From: Dunaliella salina
Lineage: Eukaryota > Chlorophyta > Chlorophyceae > Chlamydomonadales > Dunaliellaceae
Length of the DNA stretch: 49,320 nucleotides
Direction: 5' to 3'
NCBI GenBank assembly: GCA_002284615.2
Contig: MU070281.1
Span: 1 to 49,320 of the forward strand
Of the stretch, positions 38,284-48,439 are shown in pieces (within the stretch, counting starts at the first letter, position 1; each line of letters opens with the position of its first letter). Position numbers and translations under genes: made by a program. The notes under the pieces are model-generated. The model worked only from the letters and a program-made list of their open reading frames with translations. It did no database searches and had not been told where the DNA came from.

Positions 38284-38665
38284 TGTCACGCTGAATTGTG
38301 GTTATTGCTGAATCCTGGTCATGCAGTCAGTTAGTTACTTTGTTACCTTCATTCTTGTTGGGAATTTTAAAATATAATGGTCTGGCTTTGATACCTCCTA
38401 TTCTCAGCAGTGTAAACCGAGCAGATGATGGAGTAGTCTCTCATTGCCCTGGGAGGGGCATAAGGGAGCAGGCCTGGCAACCATGTACCAAAGCTGTGTA
38501 TGCCTTGTGTGTGGAGAAAAAGTGCTACGCTGCATCATGTGGGAGTGCAGCAAGGAACAGCAAACCCAGAACCCCCGCAACCCTGTCTCAATCGCATTTC
38601 TTCACATCAGCTCAAGTGGACTTGTCCTTGTCTGGATGGTTGTAGCCAGCCCTGGACGTTAAACA
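38284..38665 (+). repeat. Left direct repeat (LTR-like)
   Basis: Matches 44591-45001, with one private indel region (about 38350-38375). Starts TGTCACGCTGAATTGTGG, ends GGACGTTAAACA. Confidence 0.85.
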
Positions 38666-38689
38666 CCCGTTTCTCAAGAACTCCAGCTT

Positions 38690-39428
38690 TCCGCGCACAT
38701 GCGTGTGCGCTGTAGACAAAGTCTGCGAGAGCAGGAGAGTCCGCGTGTGGGTGCGTGTCTGAAGGCATGTGTTGCCACGTATTGGGTTACCTCCACAAAT
38801 GGTCGACCTGCGTTGGGCTAGAGTGCTTTCTCTGCGAGCCAGTTCATTGCTGCCTGCTGGCACGGATGTCCCAGACGGAATGCTTATCCTGTGTGCCCAC
38901 CATGCATGCTGACTCAGGGGAACACATGATGGAGATGCTGAAAGCCTGGCCTGTGCATTCATCAGGCCTGACAAGTCTTTTGACCAGAGAGGTGACCACC
39001 CGAAAAAGTTGCAGATGGATCCACGCAGGCAAAGCCATGCTTTGCACAAGCATAGGACTAGCCGCATAAGGACTAAGCGTATAAGCAATAACCACATCAT
39101 TTGCCGCAGTGGATCAGTGTAAGAAAAGGAGGAACCTCCGCCTTGCCTGCCTCACTTAACGATCTGGGGATTTATAACCATTCATTATAATCAGCCACCA
39201 TTTCCAATCTAGATTGAAAAACATGGGGAAGAGCATACCTGGAAGCATGATAAAGAAGCATGAAGAGAGAGCTCGAATGCGAGCATACAGATCTGTGTTC
39301 ATGAGTTTTTGTACTTGGCTGCCAGGCCACCTGTTACCCTTTCTCCTCAGGGCATCCTGATCCTGAATTGAGTTAGTGATTGTGCGCTCAGCGCATTCAT
39401 TTTAGCAAGAGCCCTCTGCGGCATGATA
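38690..39428. other. Leader region of the LTR-like element
   Basis: No gene recognised. It includes the second copy of a 60-bp dispersed repeat at 39119-39178 (GAACCTCCGCCTTGCCTGCC ... GATCTGGGGATTTATA), also present at 32624-32686. Confidence 0.4.
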
Positions 39429-40407
39429 AACCTAGAGCTCCCGCCTCCATTTCATGGAGATCCTGTCAAAGATTATTTTTCCTGCCTACTTACACAACTT
39501 TTCTGCATGGTGTTTCAGTGCCAAGTGCACCACCAATCTCAGTCCAGCAAAATTGTTTCAAGTCATTGCTTATTGCTCTTTTCCTCATGATTTCTAAGCT
39601 TGCAACTGGTTCAACGGTGAGAAACGGCACATTCTTACCAGAGCTGCCTCTCAACCTAAAGATGAAGATGCACCATTCCACCTTTTGCTCAAAGCTTTGT
39701 CAGATGAATTTGAGCACATTGCAGGCGACATGGAAGAGCAACTGAACAGTATGGAGCTGAAAATCGGTGAGGACGTTGCTGCGTTTGCTCTGAAGTTCCA
39801 GAATTTGGCCAAAGAAGCAGCAGTCAAGGACGCCAAAGCAGCAAGGAAACTGATCTTGGCCGTCCGTGAGAATGTTCCTGATCTGGCCACAGTGCTTGAA
39901 GATAGCATCATTTTCAAAGGTGCCACGCTTGCTAAACTTGTGCAGCTGGCCAAAGGCTACACCAAGCTGCGGAACCTCCGATTGCATGACATGCACACTG
40001 AGAACCATGATGCCCCTGCCACAATTTATATAGAAACACTTTGCCCTTTGCCCGGCCACCATGACCACTGCATGCATGGGTGCAAAACTCTATTACACAG
40101 TGCTGCTGCACATGAAACTACTGGATCTTGTGTGTTAAACAGGCAGGTGCACTTTACTAAATCAAATGCCAATGCAGAATCAGTAGAGGAAGAACTGACA
40201 GCATTGCGAGCAGAATTAAGTGAGCTCAAGCAGACCCTGGCAAATCCTGTGTCGTCTTGCAACAAGCCTGTGTGCGGATGTGTGCATGTCCCATTGTATG
40301 CGTACGGACGGACGGAAAAAAAAAAGAACGGACAGGAAGGAAAGAAGGGACGACATCGTGATGGAAAAGTCAAAATGTTTGGATAACCTCGACATCACTG
40401 ATTGTAC

Positions 40408-41486
40408 ATGACACTCCTTCGACTTAAACACCAAGTCCATGCTCTCACCTTCAACAACCAGAACCTCACCCGGAAGGCGTCGCAAGCACAAGAACGAGTG
40501 TTTGAACTAGAGCGCGTCTTACATTCGATACAGAATGGTAATCGATACGATGTTACCACTGCACATTCCCGTTGTAGACATGACGCGGCCCTTCTGTGGC
40601 AGCAAGACACTATGGCAGACGCTGCGCACAATTCACGAATCACAGGCAACGTTGTTGTGGTTGCTCGAGACGATGCATCTCCAACTACTGTACTGGACAC
40701 AATGGGGACGGATAAACCAATTTCCTACCACAAACCACATCGGAGTGTGTATCGAACAACTGTTGGGAACAGAGGAAGAGCAGGAGTGCCAGCTGTTAAA
40801 TTTTTTTACGCAAAGTTCTGAGCAAGGTACCTCAGGCCTGGAAAGTCCAGCGACAACGAACAAATATCACAATATACCGAGAGAGGAGCCTCAACATGTT
40901 AAATTCCCGTGTACAACACAATATTCCTACTGAGCCCTCCATGGCAGGGATGAAGCCCTGCGTGGCTCCAAATGGTACGTCCATCTACCTATCACGTGCG
41001 GATAGACAGAGCGCCTTGAATCCAAGGAACCTTGCAGCTCCTGCGTATGCATACCCTGTCTGGCTTCATTTCCCGTTCGACACATCTATGGAAAATGGCA
41101 CAGGTGGACTGAACTGCAAAACCCCTATTGACGAATATATAATTAAAACATTGATCTATGCCACTATTCCCTTGAACAACGACAACTGCAACAAAGCTCC
41201 TGCCACTAATCCCTTGAGCAGCGACAACAACAACAACGTCCCTCACGACGCCAGCTCAGCTGATCGTACCAAACATTTCTTTCTTGGCCTGACGAGTGAC
41301 TTTTTGAGTTTGATAAGAATGCGAGCCACATTTTTTGGCACCAACACGAGAGGCTCAAGCAGCAATACAATTAAGGGCAATCACGACAACATGCTCACTG
41401 ATCCAACAGATGATGAATGGATCTCAACAAGCAACTCATCCTTCGGTGATGAGGCAGAAGACTCCTGGACCTCGATGATTGAATGA
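40408..41486 (+). CDS. Conserved unknown protein of the half-LINE, copy B
   Basis: ATG 40408 (MTLLRLKHQVHALTF) to TGA 41484-41486, about 360 codons, with one frame slip at a T7 run (40799-40807; copy A shows the continuous frame). The N-terminus (to about residue 45) is a leucine-rich coiled coil. The middle is GNVVVVARDDASPT, LDTMGTDKPISYHKPHRSVY; then VPQAWKVQRQRT, MKPCVAPNGTSIYLSRADRQ, APAYAYPVWLHFPFD, NGTGGLN and KHFFLGLTSDFLSLI. The two copies differ widely in DNA but keep these blocks, so selection on the protein is likely. A coiled-coil start recalls LINE ORF1 proteins, but I see no RRM or zinc knuckle. Family unknown to me. Confidence 0.7.
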
Positions 41487-41629
41487 ATCAGTACGTTCAG
41501 CAAGTTGGGGAAACTAATATGCAAAGGTCGAGGCTTTGCTAATGTTTGCCTTCCTTGTCTTTGAAACTTCGTGATTGAAAGTTTTTTGTTTTCTTCCATC
41601 CTTCCGTGATTAGTCTATATTTTTTCTAA

Positions 41630-42359
41630 GGCCGCGTTTACACAAGGCTCGGCCAACCTCAAAAACTCAATTTTCTGAAGTTTCTTTACCGCACCTTCCG
41701 CGATGATGTCGTATTGTTTTGCACAGCGAGGAACATCGCCGTAGTTTTCGATTCCAATAGAACCCTTGTGTGCTCGAGATGCAAGTTTTTTTGAGTTTCT
41801 GGGCCGAGCCGTGTTCACACGAGCTCGGCTCACTTGCCACTGCCTCATCCATGCCCTTTCCTGCCAGATGTGCACTGAAACTGCTGGAGGGTAGCATGCT
41901 GGGCAGGCTGTGGAGAATACCGCAGGGCACTGTGTGCACGTGCATGCATGACAGCACCATGCCGCATGCATTTTCCCATCCGCTTTCCCCCCCTCCCCCC
42001 CAATACACATGCATGTGCTGGCAAAGGGTGCAAAAGCTCTATTGCATGCATGGAAGGCGTGGTGCACAGTATCAAAGCATCAGAACTGAACTTCCTGCCT
42101 CAAGCAGCCTTCTCCTGGCCACAAAATACTCAGGGCAACAAATTCCACCCAACTGTTCATACAGTGGGGTCCCACAGGGGCCCAGCAATCATCATGAGTA
42201 TTTTGCGGAAATCAGGCGGGGGGTGGGGGGGGCCGGCTGGATTTACTAGTTTTTCTGAGTTTCTGGGCCGATCCGAGCCCGTGTGAACACCCTCGGCTCG
42301 GCTCAGAAACTAGTAAATTGAGTTTTTCTGAGCCGAGCCGAGCCCGTGTAAACGCGGCC
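41630..42359. mobile_element. MITE with 46-bp inverted termini and TAA duplication
   Basis: Termini GGCCGCGTTTACACAAGGCTC and, on the other strand, GGCCGCGTTTACACGGGCTC, both running on into AAAACTCAATTT (about 46 bp of inverted repeat). Subterminal copies of the GGGCCGAGCC(G)TGT-type motif lie at about 41800-41835 and 42260-42300. The TAA flanking each side (41627-41629, 42360-42362) and the GGCC start fit the PIF/Harbinger group. No transposase ORF. Its removal restores the half-LINE 3' UTR. Confidence 0.85.
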
Positions 42360-42590
42360 TAACATTCTTATTTTCATGAAATTGTTACTTTCTATGTGCA
42401 GGCTAGCATTCGCAAGTGCTGACTGAAGGCCTTCTTCTCCTGTAAACCCTGTATGCGTACGGACACCATTCCCCTCCTTACTTGAGTCCTCACATGCATT
42501 CTGAACACCATGGCCTTCACTCGCCATTATTCCAACCTATGACCCACTCTTCATACAGCTTTCCATACAGCTCAACCAGTAGTTGGCTGC

Positions 42591-43118
42591 TTGGGGGCTG
42601 GTATGCATCAGCATGAGCAGCTTACTCCTGGTTTTTGTCACACAGCAACCAGATTTCGCGCACCTTGTCAGGACTGTGGTAGATTCCATTTGCCTCATGC
42701 TCTGTGTTATGGCCCAAATTATGAGCGGCATCCAAGCCAGCAGATGCAACAACATAGCAACACTGTAGTATAGCACCCCCAAGTGCACATGACAAGCAGT
42801 TATAACCCTGAGCAGTTTGCATCAAATGCAGATTTGCACTGGCCACCTCCCCTGAGCATGATTACAGTAGCCAAAGAGCCCGAGACCTTTGCGTCTGCAG
42901 CAGCACCTGTGCCCTTTTCACCTAGCACGAATTTAGATTCAAGAAGGCCTGCAAGGCCTGCGCCTCAAAATGACAGACCTGCTCATGCATCAGCACCACC
43001 CCAACTTGCATCTGCACGTGCGTCTGCATCTGTGCAAATACCACTGGAAGCACTGGGTAAAGAAAATTGCTCCATTTGTTGCGCACTCAACCTGAGAGCA
43101 CAGTTTCTGTCAGCATGA
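42591..43118 (+). pseudogene. Gag tail with zinc knuckle-like motif and Pro/Ala-rich linker
   Basis: One frame (42591-42773) has FRAPCQDCGRFHLPHALCYG, a C-x2-C-x3-H-x5-C arrangement close to retroviral CCHC knuckles. After a frame change, 42783-43118 reads EQFASNADLHWPPPLSMIT and a Pro/Ala/Ser linker ending ENCSICCALNL. Together they look like the nucleocapsid part and linker to the protease, broken by two indels. Confidence 0.45.
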
Positions 43119-43954
43119 ATACCAAGACCTCTGTCGCTTTGCTAGGGCGCACTGACATTTTGCGTGGTAAAGCAGGCACAAACTCACAAGGCACTGCCCC
43201 TATAGTTGCTCTTACCTCTGAGCCGAAGTCCGCAGGTGAATTTTCTAATGCTCAGATTCAGGACTACTTTCAACGTCCAACTGGTTTGTACAGACTCAAA
43301 GAAGGTTTGACTCTGGAGTGCTCTGGCAAGTCTTTTGCTGGCTTTCGCACTGCACTGTATGATACTTGCTCTGAGATCAGCTTGCACTCTCAGAAGTATG
43401 CTGATGCGCAGGGTTAGTTTTACAGCACCAGCGACACGCAGACTTCCACTTCACTTGGCAGTTCTGGAGCTGTGGTAGGCAAGATTGACGGTCCACTGCA
43501 CTGTGTTCTGAACAAAGGCACATCTGTAGAGTGCAGCACTTTCAGCGCTGCAGCCACGCGCTTTCTTGATGTCCAAGGAGTAGAACGTATGTGTGATGTG
43601 CTGATTTCTTCACACTGTGCCAGAGACTGGGGTGCATGCCCAGATCCTTTTACTGAGTCTCTTGATTACAGGCCTTTCCTCACCAAGGGCGACAAGGATA
43701 CTTTTGCTTCTACTCCTTTGCTTGCCACGTCAGAGAGAACATGGGCCAGATCCATGGCCAATGGTTTATTGATGTGCGGTGCATTTGCAGCTTATGTACT
43801 TGAAAGCAAGCTACGCGTTGAATTTGAAGCAGCAGCGCCAGCAACAGTCCCATGCACTGATCCAGCAGAGCAGCAAGATCCTTTTGTTCACCTCATCTGC
43901 AGAACCTTACCAGGATCCCAACTGTCTCTGATTATATACTATGCAACTGATTAA
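43067..43954 (+). pseudogene. Retropepsin-like aspartic protease region
   Basis: LTLECSGKSFAGFRTALYDT then CSEISLHSQKYADAQG corresponds to a retropepsin active site (hydrophobic-D-T/S-G-S/A), here with DTCSE in place of DTGSE; after one in-frame TAG (43414-43416) it continues STSDTQTSTSLGSSGAVVG and LDVQGVERMCDVLISSHCAR. The Cys in place of Gly at the active site, and the stop, suggest inactivity. The family is a retroelement protease by pattern only. Confidence 0.5.
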
Positions 43955-44410
43955 CTTCCTCCTGGTCAGCACTTTGACTTGGCAGCTGGTTGTAATTTTG
44001 GTGGTGGATGGCGGATTTTTCGGTTTATCCTGCCTTCAGCGCATTAGGTCTTTTGGGGTTGATTCTTGGCTGGTTCTGTTTCTCTGGGTGATTGAAGAAT
44101 ATAATAAGGATGCCTATCTTGAGCCTGTCCGAATGTGACCAACTTGCATAAATTTCCTGCTGGAAATATCTGAGTTTGGATGGCGCCTGCCAATCATCAT
44201 GCGCATTTCGTGTTTGTAATGGGAGGCATGCTTATGTCTTTGGTTATCTGTGTGCTTTGAGCAGTCAACCTCCTGGAGATGAAGTTTGCTTTGATTTTGG
44301 ATACTGCCGCTTTAGGCAAAAGGGGGGTTATGTGACAATATGCTCTTGTCTAAAATTTGCCTTTATAGCATTGCCTATCCATCTGTTGGGCAACTTCTTT
44401 TGTTAGCTCA
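43955..44410 (+). pseudogene. Protein-like continuation of unknown type
   Basis: Short frames read LPPGQHFDLAAGCNFGGGWR (about 43962) and GRHAYVFGYLCALSSQPPGD then EVCFDFGYCRF (about 44220). They look coding but are separated by stops and shifts. They would be the C-terminal part of the element's polyprotein. Not recognised. Confidence 0.35.
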
Positions 44411-44590
44411 ATTCGTTTTCTTGCACCAAGCTGTCTTCACTCATCTCCATCGTGTGCACTTTGAAGAATTATAATTCTTGCCATCTGCTGTCGTCTGTTT
44501 CTCATCCTTGCTTCTGGCAAATATTAGGGGGTTAGTGATCTGTGCTCCCAGGTTGGTGATGTGTGTGTGAAACTGATCTCGCACGACAGC

Positions 44591-45001
44591 TGTCACGCTG
44601 AATCGTGGTTATTGCTGAATCCTGGTCATGCAGTCAGTTAGTTACTTTGTTAACTTCATTCTTAGACTGGCTTAACAACTGGCCAACCAGTTGTCGAATA
44701 TTTGGTAACATAATTGTCTGGCTTTGATATCACCTATTCTCAGCAGTGTAAACCGAGCAGATGATGGAGTAGTCTCTCATTACCCTGAAAGCGGCATAAG
44801 GGAGCAGGCATGGCAACCATGTACCAAAGCTGAGTATGTCTTGTGTGTGAAAGATAAGTGCTGTGCTGCATCATGCGGGAGTGCAGCAAGGAACAGCAAA
44901 CCCAGAACCCCAGCAACCCTGTCTCTCTCGCATCTCTTCCCATCAGCTCAAGTGAATTTGTCCTTGTCTGGATGGTTGTAGCCAGCCCTGGACGTTAAAC
45001 A
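44591..45001 (+). repeat. Right direct repeat (LTR-like)
   Basis: Partner of 38284-38665. A 55-base block (GATCTGTGCTCCCAGGTTGG ... TCTCGCACGACA) lies just before it at 44535-44590 and again just after it at 45006-45060, so the true LTR may be longer and partly duplicated. Confidence 0.8.
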
Positions 45002-45224
45002 CCCAGTGGTCTGTGCTCCCAGGTTGGTGATGTATGACACTGGTCTCGCACGACATCTAGCCAAAGGCTAGGTGGTTCTCAGGCTAAGCCTGGTGCGCTC
45101 AGGAAAGCTTGCTGTTATAAGTTGCTAGATGTCAAATAGAATGTTCATGCAAAGGGTTACTCAAAAAACAATCTTATTTGCGTTTCCCTAATGGCAAGCC
45201 TGTTGCAAATGTCATCGTGTTGCC

Positions 45225-45490
45225 CCTCTAGTGCATGAAGTGCACACATATAAAGTAATATTCATGAATCATCTCTATATTGTCAAAACGTGGGATACAA
45301 GCAATTCCAGGCTTGAAGCTACGGAAGTACATGCGACGGTCAAGCGCAGAGAAATTCATCATTGCGCCCCTCTTGTGTGCGAAGTGGAAACATGGTAAGC
45401 GTCGTACACAAATCATCATCGTCTAGTCAGAATACGGGATAGAAGCGTTTCTTGACCTACAGCTACAGAAGTACTTGCTGACCTTGAAGT
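45225..45490. repeat. Two diverged tandem units of about 130-140 bp
   Basis: 45225-45365 (CCCCTCTAGTGCATGAAGTG ... GGGATACAAGCAATTCC ... CTACGGAAGTACATGCGAC) and 45366-45490 (CCCCTCTTGTGTGCGAAGTG ... GGGATAGAAGCGTTTCTTG ... CTACAGAAGTACTTGCTGAC). The minus strand gives a weak protein-like repeat; not recognised. Confidence 0.5.
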
Positions 45491-45835
45491 CCATGCGGAC
45501 CTTTCTCAGCAACCTACAAGGTAAGTTTCTTATATTATTCTAATGAGCCTGCACAGGCAAATCTCTTCAGCTACATTGTTGCATGCTGTCTTCTCCAACC
45601 AAAAAGGTGTGTACCTTATGTCTATCAAAATCCAGCATGCATGGAGGTTCCCTTTACACCCCTTCATTGATGCGCTTGGCCGCTTGCACGCTGCTGCGCA
45701 AGCTCCCCTTGGAGCTTTTCCCTTTTAGAAGGGGGGGTAGGGGGAGGCAAATAAAGAGGCTATGCAGATCCAGCTGATAGTGCCCCTCCGGAGCCTTCCT
45801 CTCACACCGCTTAGTCACCTCGAATTTTTTATGGT

Positions 45836-47990
45836 TACAGCGGTTACAGTGTTTAGGGACCTTCAGCCAGAGCGTTTGGCTGTCAGTCTGTGACTGGTCT
45901 ACGCTAGTCAAAAATAAATCCATGAGCTCAGAAATGTAATAGAAAACCTTGTTGTTCTTCTGGGAAAGAAAATCAAAGACCAAGGGCGTGGTGACATGTT
46001 GCATGCAAGGTTCAGTTTGAGAGAAACTGGCAAACTGTTGAAACAGCTCAAAATACTTCCGCCTAACTTTGCACACCTCAGGACACAGGCACTTAAAGAG
46101 GACACGTGCCTCATCTTGATCCTCCTGCAGGTTGCACCTATTACAAATGGAAGACTCCTCACCCTAGGACCAAATAGCTCTGTCAACACGCAGGGTGTGA
46201 GCACGCAATCTGAATCGACTAACATTACGCAGGATATGGCCAGGGAAGTTCAGAGATAAGTGGCGATGAGTTTGCACTGTGACACGCAGGTTAAAACGAA
46301 AAGGAGCGCCAAAATAAGACTGATAGAGGGACACAGAGTTTTGAGGCATGCTCATCGCATCGGTAGCAGCAGTGTTCCAGACGTCCCGCAGTCTCAGCCT
46401 CAGATCATCAGCAAACCCTGAATCTTGATCGGTGCACACCTTCGTACCGCTTGCACATACTCATCACACTGCCGCAACTTTTGAAATCCATCCAGCGTCT
46501 GGGCAGTCCAACATTTAGCAGCCCTGGAGTGCATATTGCAATCAGCCTGAAATACCTTCTTGAGGGTCGTGCTGTTGCAGTCCAGCATATTGTTGTACAG
46601 CTTGATCACAGATCTGAACCAAAAGAACTGTAAGGGCTCATGGCCACACTTTCGCAGCACTGTCCAGTTAGAAGTGGTACACTTCACACCTAGAGTGCGC
46701 TTCAAGGAACCCAAGTGCCTGACCTGCAGTTCGCTTTTAAACTCTGTTCCTTACTTCACAAAGGCTGTACCCCACACTTGAATACTGTACGTAGCTGCCA
46801 GAGTCAAGTACGTCTTCCCAAGCCATAGGGTGGCTTGGGGACTGCTATCTAGCTCATAATCTCACACAAACTGTGAAATGCGACCAGAGGCAGCCATGAC
46901 AGCACCAGTGACGTGCTCAAAAGACTTCTCCATATCCAGACACTTATGGAATACCATACCTAGATATTCTCTTTAGCTCTCTTTACACTGCAGCGCAACT
47001 CCACCTACTGTGAACGTGGGCAAACTACTGCCACTTGGGTGCAAATGCACCACCTCAGACTTGCTCGTGTCAATGATCAGATGCTTCTTGTGCGCATATG
47101 CATGCAGCCGGTTGAGCTGTAGGTCGTCGGCGGCATTACTAATCAGAGTCAGGTCATCAGCAAACGACAAATGCGACACATTGAGCCCCTCAGTCCCTGT
47201 CATGGCACCCGTACAGCCCTCTGCAACAGAGTCCACGTCATTGATTTAAAAGGAGAAAAGCAAAGTTGACAGAGGGCACCCCTGCTTGACCCCCGCATTA
47301 GGTGTACACCAGTAGTCTTGTCACCGTTCAGCACATACTCATCCCTTTCAAACATATCTTGGAAGGCAGCAAGAAAAGGAGCAGGCATGCGAATGTTCTG
47401 AAGGTGCTGCCATAAGGCCTGCCTTGGTGTGGTGTCATACGTCTGCTTGAAATCAATAAATACAGCATGCAAACGCCCAGGCGTCTGCAAACGTGCAGCG
47501 TGCTGCAGGTGCCTTAGAATGGAAAGGGGTTGTAACATGTTACGCCTAGGGCAAAATCCAAACAGGGTGTCCGGGATCTTGCGCTCACTCATGCACCAAT
47601 CAGTAATCAGAGCCCACAACACATTTGCATACATGCGGTATATTGTCCCACTCACAGCGAGCATCCTTTAGTTGTTGGGATCCATGAAGGCATCTTTTTT
47701 GTACTCGGGAGACAGCTTAGCCTTTTTCCAGTCGTTGGGTATGCGGGCCTTGTCAAACAACAACTTGATCAACGGCGCGATGTAAGGCTCTAGCACATCC
47801 ACCCTGTCATATCTGCGTCCACTTGGCCGCAGGCGCTGGACCACTGCAAATGTATGTTGAGGATAGCTGACATTTGTTAATACTGGCAGTGTGCAGAGTT
47901 GGTTGACATTCAGTTGGTTACCTATCTTTGCCGAGTATTCCGTGTGCATCTTTGCTCTCTCAATGTAATACCAGTAAACCCCAACAGGTT
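45836..47990 (-). mobile_element. Diverged LINE (copy 6) with most of the reverse transcriptase
   Basis: Read on the minus strand from about 47990 to a TGTAACCGCTGTAACC tail and a GACAGCCAAACGCTCTGGCTG hairpin at 45836-45890. It reaches further 5' than the other copies and belongs to a clearly different subfamily. Several frame shifts make it inactive. The 5' limit is uncertain. Confidence 0.8.
45900..47949 (-). pseudogene. LINE ORF2: RT fingers/palm, connection, zf-RVT (copy 6)
   Basis: Order on the minus strand: APLIKLLFDKARIPNDWKKA and DAFMDPNN (upstream of fingers), LAVSGTIYRMYANVL, FGFCPRRNMLQPLSILRHLQ, AVFIDFKQTYDTTPR (motif A, Asp present), a damaged GxxQGCPLSP region (SSRGALCQLCFSPF, 47250), VSHLSFADDLTLISNA (FADD, motif C), then LGVKCTTSNWTVLRKCGHEP and the zinc finger CNRCNLQEDQDEARVLFKC. 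Frames change at about 47665, 47240, 46975, 46715 and 46150. Confidence 0.78.
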
Positions 47991-47999
47991 ATGGGCCCA

Positions 48000-48420
48000 A
48001 ATCAAGCGGTCCACTGAGCTTGAAGTGCAGTGTGCGGGAGGTGCAGATGGGGACGATGAGTTGGAGCCGGGGCTGAGCTGGATGCCCACGAACAGCGAGG
48101 GGGCAGAGATGGATGCCCAAGCAGCAAGAGGGGCAGAGGACGCCCAGTGTAGTGCATCAGTGCGCGCAGGGCACACACGCAGGCACATGCAGTCCTGTCA
48201 GCAGCAGCGACAGAAGCATCTCTCGGTAGCACAGCCCTATGTCCCTGACTGCAACGGGAACCTTCCCAAACCCAGCCAGTGCTAGATCCCAAAAAGGGTA
48301 GCATGGTAAATTAGGGATTTGACAGCCTCAGGACTTTAAATTGGAAACATTTTAGGGACGCCTGAATGTTGTTTCTACCCTGCCCAAAGCAGGCATCTAG
48401 ACATTCCAAAGGAGAATCCA
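48000..48420. other. Unassigned stretch between two LINEs
   Basis: Both strands are open over 48000-48290 with low-complexity composition; no gene recognised. It may hold the 5' part of LINE copy 6. Confidence 0.3.
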
Positions 48421-48439
48421 ATCCCATCATGGACTACGG

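Larger units (their letters stand above)
40310..42449 (+). mobile_element. Half-LINE element, copy B, with perfect TSD and a nested MITE
   Basis: The 5' end is an A-rich leader (GGACGGAAAAAAAAAAGAACGG), then a 360-codon ORF (40408-41486), a 3' UTR, then, after the MITE at 41630-42359, the LINE 3' end (CAGGCTAGCATTCGCAAGTGC, TGACTGAAGGCC, TGTAAACCC). A perfect 15-bp duplication, TGTATGCGTACGGAC, flanks it (40295-40309 and 42450-42464). Without the MITE it is about 1.4 kb. Its last 90 bases are nearly those of LINE copy 4, so that LINE subfamily probably supplied the transposition enzyme. No reverse transcriptase. Confidence 0.88.
39429..42590 (+). pseudogene. Gag-like protein interrupted by a half-LINE
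   Basis: ATG 39429 starts MINLELPPPFHGDPVKDYF, a Gag-like N-terminus. An early stop and a frame change near 39600 lead to NWFNGEKRHILTRAASQ, APFHLLLKALSDEFEHIAGD, KIGEDVAAFALKFQNLAKEA and VQLAKGYTKLRNLRL, helical capsid-like sequence, then LTALRAELSELKQTLANP (coiled coil). At 40294/40309 the half-LINE interrupts it. Past 42465 the same frame resumes without a shift (YAYG to HHSPPYLSPHMHSEHHG). The frame ends at TGA near 42610. Retroelement Gag role (particle assembly) inferred from position and fold type. Confidence 0.55.
38284..45001 (+). mobile_element. LTR-like element with gag and protease, no RT seen; holds nested insertions
   Basis: Two direct repeats of about 380-410 bp (38284-38665 and 44591-45001, TGTCACGCTGAAT...GTTAAACA, TG...CA) flank a region with a Gag-like ORF, a zinc knuckle-like motif and a retropepsin-like ORF. 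After subtracting the nested 2.1-kb half-LINE, the internal part is about 3.8 kb and I find no reverse transcriptase or integrase. Either a non-autonomous (LARD-like) element or one deleted for pol. No clean target duplication or tRNA primer site was found, which keeps the LTR reading tentative. Confidence 0.55.

Noticed and set aside
40535..40933. A second frame over the half-LINE ORF (with LLGTEEEQECQLLNF)
   Set aside because: It first looked like a frameshift continuation, but copy A carries the upstream and downstream conserved blocks in one frame, so this frame is a shadow.
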